A stretch of 24,610 nucleotides of DNA, taken from IMG/VR virus record IMGVR_UViG_3300043466_000334, positions 1-24,610 of that record, one strand, 5' to 3'. The notes under the pieces were generated by a model. That model worked only from the letters and a program-made list of their open reading frames with translations, was not told where the DNA came from and searched no databases. How positions within the stretch are numbered: the stretch's first letter is position 1; each line of letters starts with the position of its first letter. Shown in pieces: positions 1 through 4,653 of this stretch. A program made the position numbers and the translations under genes. Source of the stretch: a virus.

Positions 1-60
1 GGCCTCGATCTTCAGCGTCTTGGTCACGGTCGCACGGATCGTCACTTCGTAGGTCTTCAT
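1..60 (-). CDS. Small phage protein, DpnD-like N-terminus (partial)
   Basis: Only the first 20 codons lie inside the window; the gene runs off the left edge. It begins MKTYEVTIRA and continues as alternating polar and hydrophobic residues, as in the beta strand at the start of small DpnD/PcfM-like phage proteins. A GAGGAG Shine-Dalgarno (70-75) lies nine bases before the ATG at 60. The preceding gene stops at 63, so this is the most distal visible member of the leftward operon. The family call rests on 20 residues and is tentative; no function is claimed. Confidence 0.5.
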   Translation of the reverse strand, partial: MKTYEVTIRATVTKTLKIEA

Positions 61-62
61 AC

Positions 63-233
63 TCAACTACTCCTCGGAAAATATTTGTCGCCGTCTTCGT
101 CTTCTTCCAACTCGTCCTTGGGATACCACTCGGTGTCATAGTCCCGTATCTCGACATCGACACCGTCCGGTGCCTCGATGATCTCGGGGATGCCACCTCT
201 GATGGTGATGATGACTCGCTTCTTGTCGCTCAC
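63..233 (-). CDS. Small acidic phage protein with GTG start
   Basis: A 56-residue protein translated from GTG at 233. The start overlaps the stop of the upstream gene as GTGA, and a GGAGG motif precedes it. The N-terminal half is basic and beta-like (KKRVIITIRGG), then comes APDGVDVEIRDYD, then an Asp/Glu-rich tail. The pattern of a hydrophobic strand, GG, a PxGV turn and a DYD motif recurs in small uncharacterised proteins of phages and mobile elements. Because it starts with GTG and is short, it is easily missed. The GTGA overlap implies translational coupling to the upstream 94-residue gene. Function unknown. Confidence 0.72.
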   Translation of the reverse strand: MSDKKRVIITIRGGIPEIIEAPDGVDVEIRDYDTEWYPKDELEEDEDGDKYFPRSS

Positions 234-514
234 GATTGCACCTCCACTTCCAGATACTGCACCACATAGGGATAGTCATCGTCATCCTCGTCATGGGGCG
301 GGTGGTACCAGACATTCACGCATAGCACGAACTTGTCCGGAACTTCCGTATTACGCCAGAGGAAATAGTTGCACTCCCCCTTGGCTATCCATTCGTCGTC
401 CTCACTCCTGCCATAGTTGTCCCAGTCGAGGATGACCTCACTCAGACAGCCCTCGTCAGGCAGGTTGTCGGGGTCGAAGTCCTCTTGCTTGATGATCATG
501 TAGTTCACGGTCAT
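230..514 (-). CDS. Hypothetical acidic phage protein (94 aa)
   Basis: Start chosen at the ATG at 514 (MTVNYMIIKQ). It sits in an ATGA overlap with the upstream stop and follows a GGAGGACGAGGC ribosome binding site. A longer in-frame start at 547 exists but lies inside the upstream gene without a comparable site. The protein is rich in Asp, Glu and aromatics. It has an acidic stretch (HDEDDDD, residues 74-80) followed by a hydrophobic strand (YVVQYLEVEVQ). No family is recognised. It belongs to the early leftward operon, and its stop overlaps the next gene's GTG. Confidence 0.7.
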   Translation of the reverse strand: MTVNYMIIKQEDFDPDNLPDEGCLSEVILDWDNYGRSEDDEWIAKGECNYFLWRNTEVPDKFVLCVNVWYHPPHDEDDDDYPYVVQYLEVEVQS

Positions 515-714
515 GCCTCGTCCTCCTTCTTGAGCGTCACCACGCATAGCACTTGCACCGGCCCCAACTCGTAGTCGTCCGGGTCTTTGCCCATGTCCTC
601 AAGGTTTTGCCGGACGGTCTCGATGACAATCTCATCGAACCCCAGTGGGCATCCGTACAACTCGTCAAGGCTGTATATCAATTCGACATCGGCTCTCTCG
701 CGTGTCTTGCTCAT
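511..714 (-). CDS. Small phage protein sharing a domain with the upstream Zn-finger protein
   Basis: A 67-residue acidic protein beginning MSKTRERADVELIY. Its C-terminal 34 residues align without gaps to the C-terminus of the 135-residue Cys-rich protein encoded at 905-1312. Both contain R..L.D.G.DPD.YE, then V.C.V, and end in a K-E-rich tail; I count 15 identities in 34. The two genes therefore probably share an ancestral domain, here standing alone and there fused behind a Cys-rich module. It starts in an ATGA overlap with the upstream gene and stops in an ATGA overlap with the downstream one. Function unknown. Confidence 0.72.
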   Translation of the reverse strand: MSKTRERADVELIYSLDELYGCPLGFDEIVIETVRQNLEDMGKDPDDYELGPVQVLCVVTLKKEDEA

Positions 715-908
715 GCCTTGTCCTCCTCCTTCGTCAGTTCTGCGTAGTACCCACGCAAGTATTCGTTGTGCATATCGTTGAGCGGCTCACCCGACCGTCC
801 GTACCTCAGCACATCCTCCACCCACGCCTCCAGACCACCGTCGTAGCCCTCGCAGATGTTGGTGATGACGCGATCCACGATAGCGTCGATGAGTTCCTTT
901 CTGTTCAT
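711..908 (-). CDS. Hypothetical small helical phage protein (65 aa)
   Basis: Starts MNRKELIDAIVDRVITN and looks mostly alpha-helical and acidic, with aromatic residues toward the end (YLRGYYAELTKEEDKA). It is joined to both neighbours by four-base ATGA overlaps and has a strong AGGAGG-type site upstream. The KEEDKA tail is encoded by the next gene's ribosome binding site, as in two neighbouring genes. No conserved family is recognised. It lies between the two genes that share a C-terminal domain. Confidence 0.7.
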   Translation of the reverse strand: MNRKELIDAIVDRVITNICEGYDGGLEAWVEDVLRYGRSGEPLNDMHNEYLRGYYAELTKEEDKA

Positions 909-1312
909 GCCTTGCCCTCCTCTTTGATCTGCACATCGCAGGTCACAGTCCAGTTGATGAACTCGTACTTGTCGGGGTCGAGACCTCGGTCGATCAATTG
1001 CTTCCTGAATCGGGCGTTGGCCTCATCGATGAACCCGATACCCGCCAGAAAAATATCAACCATCTCCACGCTCAACTTGTTCGGCGCGGGGTCGGCCTCG
1101 TCCACCATGTACTCGTCGGGGTCTTCGTCCCATGTCGTCCAGTACGAGTCGCTCTCCTCGTCGTCGGTCATCTCCTTCCACTCGTCGGGGGTGATGTCCT
1201 TGTGCAAGCACTCGTCGGAGCAGTAATAGGCCATGCCACCGTCTATGCAGTAGCCCTCGTTCATGCCCTTGCCGCACTCGTCGCACTCACGGGCGTACTT
1301 CTTGTAAGCCAT
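905..1312 (-). CDS. Cys-rich, probable zinc-binding phage protein
   Basis: Start placed at the ATG at 1312 (MAYKKYARECDECGKG), just after the upstream stop and behind a GGAGGG site. A start 25 codons earlier lies inside the upstream gene. Residues 10-35 carry C10-x2-C13 and C31-x3-C35, with C22 between, a treble-clef or zinc-ribbon-like arrangement. The middle is acidic and Trp/Tyr-rich (DSYWTTWDEDPDEY). Residues about 102-135 match the 67-residue protein downstream (511-714). Proteins starting MAYKKYARECDxCGKGMNEGY are frequent in environmental tailed phages; none is known to me with an assigned role. Zinc binding is inferred from the cysteines only. Confidence 0.78.
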   Translation of the reverse strand: MAYKKYARECDECGKGMNEGYCIDGGMAYYCSDECLHKDITPDEWKEMTDDEESDSYWTTWDEDPDEYMVDEADPAPNKLSVEMVDIFLAGIGFIDEANARFRKQLIDRGLDPDKYEFINWTVTCDVQIKEEGKA

Positions 1313-1313
1313 G

Positions 1314-1520
1314 TCACTCACCCTCCTTGCCAAAGATGAAATCCGCGTGGGCTTCCAACACCGCCCAGTTGATGCCCTCGTTGGCATCGTGGTAACGCTT
1401 GGCGTGCCACAGCACTTCCCGTGCTTGCTCGTCGGTCAGGTCAGGGCGCACCTCCTGCACATCACTGAAATGCCACTTGATAGTGATGGTGTCCCGGTCG
1501 TTCGTAGTCTCGTCGTTCAT
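1314..1520 (-). CDS. Small conserved phage protein, RPDLTDEQ family
   Basis: A 68-residue protein with the signature ITIKWHFSDV, then RPDLTDEQ, then GINWAVLEAHAD. I recognise this as a recurring small conserved protein of tailed phages; no function is established. The first part is probably a strand, followed by helices. It starts at the ATG at 1520, four bases from a GAGGAGGGC site and two bases past the upstream stop (TGAACATG). It is followed after one base by the Cys-rich protein gene. Likely an early protein by position. Confidence 0.75.
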   Translation of the reverse strand: MNDETTNDRDTITIKWHFSDVQEVRPDLTDEQAREVLWHAKRYHDANEGINWAVLEAHADFIFGKEGE

Positions 1521-1522
1521 GT

Positions 1523-1888
1523 TCAGCCCTCCTCGCGCTTCTTCTGGAGGCGGTACTGCATCTGGATCTTGAGCGCGGCGCGGCGCTTGCGCCCCTCGTC
1601 CAGAATCTTGTTGACCGTGTCGATGTGGTCGTGCAACGCCATGAGGTGCGTGGCGTAACGCCCGATGACCTCGCTCGGCTTGCCCGTGTCGTAGAACAGG
1701 CAGATCTCGTACGGGAAGGAAGACACGCCGTCCACGCCCCGTGCCATGTCGTTGAGGTTCACCGTCGAGACGGTCACGCCCTCCACCTCGGTCAACGCGA
1801 GGGTCTCGGGGTGGATGAACTCCCGGAGGGACGGGCGGTACTTGCCCTTCAAGAGGTCACCAAGGCTCGGCTTCTTGTCGTCGTTCAT
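1523..1888 (-). CDS. Hypothetical phage protein with basic C-terminal helix (121 aa)
   Basis: A 121-residue protein preceded by AGGAG at a good distance. The first 45 residues are mixed; residues about 75-121 form a long predicted helix that becomes strongly basic (GRKRRAALKIQMQYRLQKKREEG), compatible with nucleic-acid binding or a coiled coil. No family is recognised. It follows the short Cys-rich gene by nine bases and precedes the RPDLTDEQ gene by two. The upstream gene's TAG stop overlaps this gene's Shine-Dalgarno, suggesting coupled translation. Confidence 0.72.
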   Translation of the reverse strand: MNDDKKPSLGDLLKGKYRPSLREFIHPETLALTEVEGVTVSTVNLNDMARGVDGVSSFPYEICLFYDTGKPSEVIGRYATHLMALHDHIDTVNKILDEGRKRRAALKIQMQYRLQKKREEG

Positions 1889-1897
1889 GTCGTTCTC

Positions 1898-2101
1898 CTA
1901 GTGGTTACTGCCCCGACCGGGGCGTGTCAGTTCAGCCAGCAGTGTCTTATCCGACACCACGATGTAGTTGCTCTTGTGCATCGGGACGATGCAGTGGTTG
2001 ACTGCACGCGCCTCGCGCTCCCCGCACGGCATACAGGTCGAGTACCCCAGCGCCGCTCTCTGGGGGGACACCTCCTCACGCCTGCACCCCGCGCACCTCA
2101 C
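1898..2101 (-). CDS. Small phage Cys-rich protein (CPCGE / PMHKSNY family)
   Basis: Start assigned to GTG at 2101, overlapping the GP88-like stop as GTGA, giving 67 residues. The longer ATG-started reading frame (to 2212) would run far into the upstream gene and adds a basic, non-conserved stretch. The protein has CAGC (residues 3-6) and CMPC (23-26), then VPMHKSNYIVVSDKTLL. I recognise the combination of a CxxC pair, VSPxRxALGY, CxPCGE and PMHKxxY from small proteins in many phages. It probably forms a zinc knuckle. Role unknown. The 3' end encodes a GC-rich stem-loop (1910-1923). Confidence 0.75.
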   Translation of the reverse strand: MRCAGCRREEVSPQRAALGYSTCMPCGEREARAVNHCIVPMHKSNYIVVSDKTLLAELTRPGRGSNH

Positions 2102-2757
2102 TTGCCTGCCCTCGCGGTTGCCTCGCGGACGACCTTCATCATCGATCGACCGTGTGCCACATAGCCGATGACAGGCACCGTCTTGTCGTAGCAGGCGCGA
2201 CATGAGCCGCACTTCCCGTCGTTCACGGCGGCATGACAGAGCATCACCCCGTCCGGCACAGCATCCACGCTCGGCAGGATGGTCGAACCGTGCAGGCCGG
2301 GTACGAATTCACCCATGACTGAATCCGAAGACAGTCGAACCGATACGTTCGGCAGTTCCTGCATCAGCCGGATGACAGCCATGAACTTCGGGAACTTGTG
2401 CATCCGGGTCGGGAGCCAATGCTGACACCACGGGGTGTCGCGCATGACAAGGTAAATCTTATGGGCGAGGTTGATGTGGTACATGTCACCGCTGTCGAAC
2501 CACCGGAAGTATCGATCGTCTACCAATGAGGCGACCATGTCGCCCCACCACCCGTCGCGCTCCCAGTCCGCTCTGTTTGCGTCACGGGGCTTGCGGACAT
2601 TGGGGAAGCGGTAGTTGCCCCCCACGGCGTAGCAGCCTGCACAGGCGTCTACGAGCGTCCCGTCACCGTTCAGCGAACCGGGGCAGGTTTCGAGGGCGTT
2701 GAGTGACCAAGAGCGGATGCCATCCAGTTTCGATACCGTGCTGATGTGGACTGCCAT
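2098..2757 (-). CDS. GP88-like Cys-rich phage protein
   Basis: 219 residues from the ATG at 2757, which has GGAG six bases upstream. In-frame ATGs at 2769 and 2778 lack such a site, and 2778 falls inside repeat element A. The protein matches the pattern of the phage 'Gene product 88' family: an opening K-L-x-x-I-x-x-x-S-L segment, C25, a CAGCY motif (39-43), a V-R-K-x-x-D/N helix start, FRWFDSGD (84-91), a central barrel-like region, and a terminal cysteine cluster CGSCRAC (183-189). The biochemical function of this family is not established. The clustered cysteines suggest a metal or iron-sulfur site, which is inference. It is the first gene of the leftward operon. Confidence 0.75.
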   Translation of the reverse strand: MAVHISTVSKLDGIRSWSLNALETCPGSLNGDGTLVDACAGCYAVGGNYRFPNVRKPRDANRADWERDGWWGDMVASLVDDRYFRWFDSGDMYHINLAHKIYLVMRDTPWCQHWLPTRMHKFPKFMAVIRLMQELPNVSVRLSSDSVMGEFVPGLHGSTILPSVDAVPDGVMLCHAAVNDGKCGSCRACYDKTVPVIGYVAHGRSMMKVVREATARAGK

Positions 2758-2769
2758 ATCGGTCTCCAT

Positions 2770-2802
2770 GTTTTTCATGTCTGCGTGAAACGCTAATTAG
2801 CG
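2770..2802 (-). repeat. Element A, copy 1 of a 33-bp dyad element
   Basis: First of three related 33-bp elements (others at 3555 and 4510). It contains TTTCA-N8-TGAAA followed by a second palindrome, CGCTAATTAGCG. It agrees with copy 2 at 27 of 33 positions. It lies in the leader of the GP88-like operon, between the candidate promoter and the start codon, so it could act as an operator or an RNA element. No protein partner is known. Confidence 0.7.
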
Positions 2803-2856
2803 ACCGTACCCCATGCGCCGTAGCGCCCTACAAGATACGGTCTTCCAGCCACGCGT

Positions 2857-2865
2857 AGTATAACA
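2857..2865 (-). promoter_or_regulatory. Candidate extended -10 promoter for the GP88 operon
   Basis: On the minus strand TGTTATACT matches the extended -10 form TG-N-TATAAT with one difference in the hexamer. No convincing -35 is visible. Transcription would begin near 2850, giving a leader of about 90 bases containing element A before the first start codon. Assigned from sequence pattern only. Confidence 0.4.
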
Positions 2866-2934
2866 TAAATTGACTTTAATACCATCAGTTAAATGAATTT
2901 GTGCTGGTCGAGTTGAAATAGGCAGGGGGAGAGC

Positions 2935-2961
2935 GTTCCGGGTTTTGTTCCGTTTGTTCCG
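2935..2961 (+). repeat. GTTCCG iterons, left cluster
   Basis: Three GTTCCG hexamers at 2935, 2947 and 2956; the last two are nine bases apart within TTTGTTCCGTTTGTTCCGTG. The same pair recurs at 3078/3087 and, inverted, at 3222/3231. In both plus-strand clusters it is followed by GATTTCTAA (2972 and 3094). Confidence 0.7.
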
Positions 2962-3028
2962 TGTTGTGCCGGATTTCTAACTTTATTTATGGTACAGATT
3001 TGGGGGGGGTGAAAAGGGCGTAAGTGAC

Positions 3029-3070
3029 TGATTTCTCTAATAATAATAATATAATAAGAATATACTAATA
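3029..3070. other. AT-rich block, possible DNA unwinding element
   Basis: Nearly pure A/T stretch with repeated TAA trinucleotides (TAATAATAATATAATAAG), lying between the two plus-strand iteron clusters and directly next to the long inverted repeat. Low duplex stability plus flanking iterons is the usual layout of an origin unwinding site. Function inferred from layout. Confidence 0.45.
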
Positions 3071-3073
3071 GGG

Positions 3074-3240
3074 GTTTGTTCCGTTTGTTCCGTGATTTCT
3101 AAAGTATAAGGAGTGGTTGGCTGGCAATTTTCATGTGGGATAAAGTATGTATTAACTACCTTGCTCCGTACCTCTCGATCGCGAAATTTCTCTCAACCTA
3201 CTCCTTATACTATAAAAAACACGGAACAAACGGAACAAAC
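3074..3240. repeat. 46-bp imperfect inverted repeat carrying paired iterons
   Basis: The left arm (3074-3119) and right arm (3194-3240) are inverted copies with three mismatches and one single-base indel. Each arm contains two GTTCCG iterons at the outer end and AGTATAAGGAGT toward the loop. The 74-base loop contains TTTTCATGT, matching the start of the 33-bp elements, and CGATCG. The arms could form a large cruciform or, if transcribed, a long RNA hairpin. Confidence 0.8.
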
Positions 3241-3282
3241 TTGATTTTCGCTTTGCAATCAACGACTTACGCGTTTTGAAAA

Positions 3283-3321
3283 CGGAACAAACTTGGAACA
3301 ACCCGGAACAAATTACGGAAC
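3283..3321 (-). repeat. GGAAC iterons, right cluster
   Basis: Four inverted iterons start at 3283, 3294, 3304 and 3316: three CGGAAC and one TGGAAC. They are spaced 10-12 bases apart, close to one helical turn, so a bound protein would contact one face of the DNA. Together with the pair at 3222/3231 they form the right, oppositely oriented half of the iteron array. Confidence 0.7.
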
Positions 3322-3325
3322 AAGA

Positions 3326-3361
3326 TTGTGCCATTAGTCAAATATATACTTATGGTACAAA
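3326..3361. repeat. Dyad operator-like repeat, copy 1
   Basis: A 36-bp repeat with arms GTGCCAT and ATGGTAC around a TAGTCAAATATATACTT core. It matches copy 2 at 3461 almost completely, apart from the GTGCC arm and a one-base difference in the core length. A third half-site, TTATGGTACA with an AT-rich flank, lies at 2986-2996. Confidence 0.65.
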
Positions 3362-3460
3362 AAATTGGCAAGATGTTAGCGGCGGATTCCTACGCGGTCT
3401 GTATTTTCTGACTCCACGATTCCTAGGCAGCGCGTACAATTTTGATGGCCCAGAATGAAC

Positions 3461-3497
3461 TTTGTACCATTAGTCAAAATTATACTTATGGTACAAA
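3461..3497. repeat. Dyad operator-like repeat, copy 2
   Basis: TTTGTACCAT and ATGGTACAAA form perfect 10-bp inverted arms around a 17-base AT-rich core. The core contains a perfect TATAAT on the minus strand (3479-3484). A protein bound to the dyad would cover that -10 hexamer, as at many phage repressor operators. The region is further bracketed by a 10-bp inverted repeat, TAGGCAGCGC at 3424 and its complement at 3532. Confidence 0.65.
3479..3484 (-). promoter_or_regulatory. Candidate leftward -10 hexamer in the control region
   Basis: Perfect TATAAT on the minus strand, centred within the dyad repeat. The best -35 (TGACGG) is poor and 18 bases away. It would direct transcription into the gene-free iteron region, where no good ORF follows, so a primer or regulatory RNA is possible. 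Pattern evidence only. Confidence 0.3.
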
Positions 3498-3554
3498 CTT
3501 GGCCGTCACGCGCACATGAAGTCTTGATTGGGCGCTGCCTACACCGTTCGTAGG

Positions 3555-3587
3555 GTTTTTCATGTCTGCATGAAAGCCTAATTAAGC
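3555..3587 (-). repeat. Element B, copy 2 of the 33-bp dyad element
   Basis: The best palindromic copy: TTTCATG-TCTG-CATGAAA, followed by GCCTAATTAAGC. It lies between the terminator of the 235-residue gene and the iteron region. A second block 46 bases further on (3633-3663) matches 4577-4607 at 24 of 31 positions, showing that the wider cassettes around copies B and C are related. Confidence 0.7.
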
Positions 3588-3632
3588 GGAACTCCGCGCA
3601 GGCAAGAGCACGGTGGATCGCGCTCGCACAGG

Positions 3633-3663
3633 GACGCGCTCGAAAACAAGGAACTGGTTTCAC
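3633..3663 (-). repeat. Second conserved block of the B/C cassette, copy 1
   Basis: A 31-bp block containing CGCGCTCGAAAACAA and AACTGG, similar to 4577-4607 (24 of 31). In leftward sense both copies sit about ten bases after the T-run of a terminator and before the 33-bp element. Confidence 0.55.
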
Positions 3664-3673
3664 GGGGCGCGGG

Positions 3674-3712
3674 CAAAAAAATGCCCGCCGGAACCTTTCG
3701 GCTCCGGCGGGC
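3674..3712 (-). terminator. Rho-independent terminator of the 235-aa gene
   Basis: On the minus strand GCCCGCCGGA pairs perfectly with TCCGGCGGGC (10 bp, plus inner GG/CC pairs around a short loop) and is followed by seven T residues. The hairpin begins 14 bases after the stop codon of the leftward gene ending at 3726. Confidence 0.9.
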
Positions 3713-3725
3713 GTAGTGGCCTAGG

Positions 3726-4433
3726 TTAGGCCTTGGCCTTGGCAGCGGCCTTGGCGGCGTTGGCGGCGATGTCGGCCTCGCGCTGCGCGGCCTCACGCTT
3801 CAGGCCGTCCTGCAGCGTGGTCTCGTAAGCGGCAAGTGCTGCCTTGAGCGTTGCTTCGGACGGGATGCCCGGTTCGCCACGCTTGGCAGCGTTGTTCCGG
3901 CGAGTCAGGGCATCATTCACCATCTTGCACTCCCGCCCCATGTAGGTGGCGGCGAAGGATGATGGGGTGCGAGCCCCCTTCCCGGTGCCGCCCTTCAGGA
4001 TGTCGGCGACCTTCCGTTCCAGTTCCTTCATCGTGTTCGACTCGTACTTCTGGCAGTCTTCGCGGACAACCTTGTACGCCGCCTTGCGTGCCGGGTCATC
4101 CTGTCCCATCTTGCCGTAGTCATAGGTGGACAGATTGCACGCCATGTCGCGCGTCAGGGTGAGCACCGTTGCGCCCTTCGGTGCCTTCGGAGCCTTGCCG
4201 TTCTCGGCGGAGACTTCCTCAGCCGAAGTACCGGACAGGACGAAGTGGCGCTCTCCGGTCAGTTCGGCCTTGTGCAAGGCGATACCCTGCTCCAGTTCGG
4301 CCTTGGCCTCATCCGTCAAGCCGTTGGCGTAGCGCCGGGCGACCTCGGCGGCGATGTTTCCGGCCTTGGCCTTCATTTGACTGAAGGTGTATGCCAAGGT
4401 GGCCAAGGTGGATTTGATGATGTCAACAGACAT
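3726..4433 (-). CDS. Lys/Ala-rich hypothetical phage protein (235 aa), single-gene unit
   Basis: The protein starts MSVDIIKSTLATLAYTF behind GGAGAAAG. Residues 15-60 are helical; residues about 75-90 are a basic Pro/Lys/Ala linker (GKAPKAPKGA); a long central helical region with many Lys and Arg follows; and the last 30 residues are an Ala/Lys coil (AANAAKAAAKAKA). No family is recognised. Length, composition and absence of cysteine clusters suggest a soluble, possibly DNA-binding protein, but this is only composition. It has its own putative promoter, a 5' hairpin and a strong terminator, so it appears to be expressed alone and perhaps abundantly. Confidence 0.8.
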   Translation of the reverse strand: MSVDIIKSTLATLAYTFSQMKAKAGNIAAEVARRYANGLTDEAKAELEQGIALHKAELTGERHFVLSGTSAEEVSAENGKAPKAPKGATVLTLTRDMACNLSTYDYGKMGQDDPARKAAYKVVREDCQKYESNTMKELERKVADILKGGTGKGARTPSSFAATYMGRECKMVNDALTRRNNAAKRGEPGIPSEATLKAALAAYETTLQDGLKREAAQREADIAANAAKAAAKAKA

Positions 4434-4450
4434 AGTGCTTTCTCCGAAAT

Positions 4451-4476
4451 GCGATGTAGCGGAATTGCTGCATCGT
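4451..4476 (-). promoter_or_regulatory. 5' leader hairpin of the 235-aa gene
   Basis: CGATGCAGC pairs with GCTACATCG (nine pairs including one G-U) around a six-base loop. On the transcript the stem would begin about where transcription is predicted to start from the -10 at 4483-4488 and end just before the CGCATTT-GGAGAAAG ribosome binding site. A hairpin at the extreme 5' end commonly stabilises mRNA. Confidence 0.55.
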
Positions 4477-4482
4477 GATATG

Positions 4483-4491
4483 TTTATACCA
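4483..4491 (-). promoter_or_regulatory. Candidate promoter for the 235-aa gene
   Basis: Extended -10 TGGTATAAA on the minus strand, with CTGACT 17 bases upstream as a weak -35. Element C lies directly upstream of the -35, a usual place for a regulator site. Predicted start is near 4476, at the base of the leader hairpin. Confidence 0.5.
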
Positions 4492-4509
4492 TTCTGGCCT
4501 AGACAAGTC

Positions 4510-4542
4510 AGTTTTCATGTAGAGGTGAAAGCCTAATCAGGC
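4510..4542 (-). repeat. Element C, copy 3 of the 33-bp dyad element
   Basis: TTTCA-N8-TGAAA followed by GCCTAATCAGGC. It agrees with copy B at 24 of 33 positions. The differences concentrate in the eight-base centre, while both dyad arms and the CTAAT block are kept, as expected for a protein-binding site with a free spacer. Confidence 0.65.
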
Positions 4543-4576
4543 CGGAGCCGCGCCTAGCGTGTCGCGCCCGCACCAA

Positions 4577-4607
4577 GTCGCGCTCGACAACACATAACTG
4601 GTATCAG
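4577..4607 (-). repeat. Second conserved block of the B/C cassette, copy 2
   Basis: Matches 3633-3663 at 24 of 31 positions (CGCGCTCGA, AACA, AACTGG, TCA kept). It stands 12 bases beyond the A-run of the terminator at 4619-4647. Confidence 0.55.
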
Positions 4608-4618
4608 ATCGCTGGCGC

Positions 4619-4647
4619 AAAAAAAGGAGGAGGCCGAAGCCTCCTCC
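4619..4647 (-). terminator. Rho-independent terminator of the three-gene leftward unit
   Basis: On the minus strand GGAGGAGGC-TTCG-GCCTCCTCC, a nine-pair stem with a very stable UUCG loop, followed by seven T residues. It starts seven bases after the stop codon at 4654; the intervening AACCTAGG motif also follows the stop of the 235-aa gene. Confidence 0.92.
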
Positions 4648-4653
4648 CTAGGT

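Larger units (their letters stand above)
2779..3725. other. Gene-free control region, candidate replication origin
   Basis: About 950 bases without a credible gene. It is much more AT-rich than its surroundings between 2850 and 3500. It holds eleven GTTCCG-type iterons in two opposed sets (2935-3092 on plus, 3222-3321 on minus), an AT-rich block (3029-3070), a long inverted repeat (3074-3240), two 36-37-bp dyads (3326 and 3461), one perfect leftward TATAAT, element B, and the terminator of the next gene. Opposed iterons around an AT-rich core are typical of phage and plasmid origins. No initiator gene is visible here, so origin function is inferred. Confidence 0.55.

Noticed and set aside
645-1226. 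193-aa plus-strand ORF opposite the early operon
   Set aside because: Antisense to genes with ATGA overlaps, good ribosome binding sites and conserved families; no independent signal.
1910-1923. GCCCC/GGGGC stem-loop as a terminator
   Set aside because: It lies within the end of a coding region, has a five-pair stem and no T-run, and the next gene's ribosome binding site follows at once.
3002-3009. Run of eight G as a slippery or regulatory site
   Set aside because: It is outside any gene and is not repeated; a homopolymer in an AT-rich region gives no further support.
3152-3334. 60-aa minus-strand ORF across the inverted repeat
   Set aside because: Composition reflects the repeat arms; no start context and no resemblance to a protein family.
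3276-3458. 60-aa plus-strand ORF in the control region
   Set aside because: It is read through iterons and a dyad, has no ribosome binding site, and its codons follow repeat sequence rather than coding bias.
3376-3663. 95-aa minus-strand ORF containing element B
   Set aside because: Covers the second dyad, element B and the second conserved block, ends inside the control region, and has no Shine-Dalgarno.
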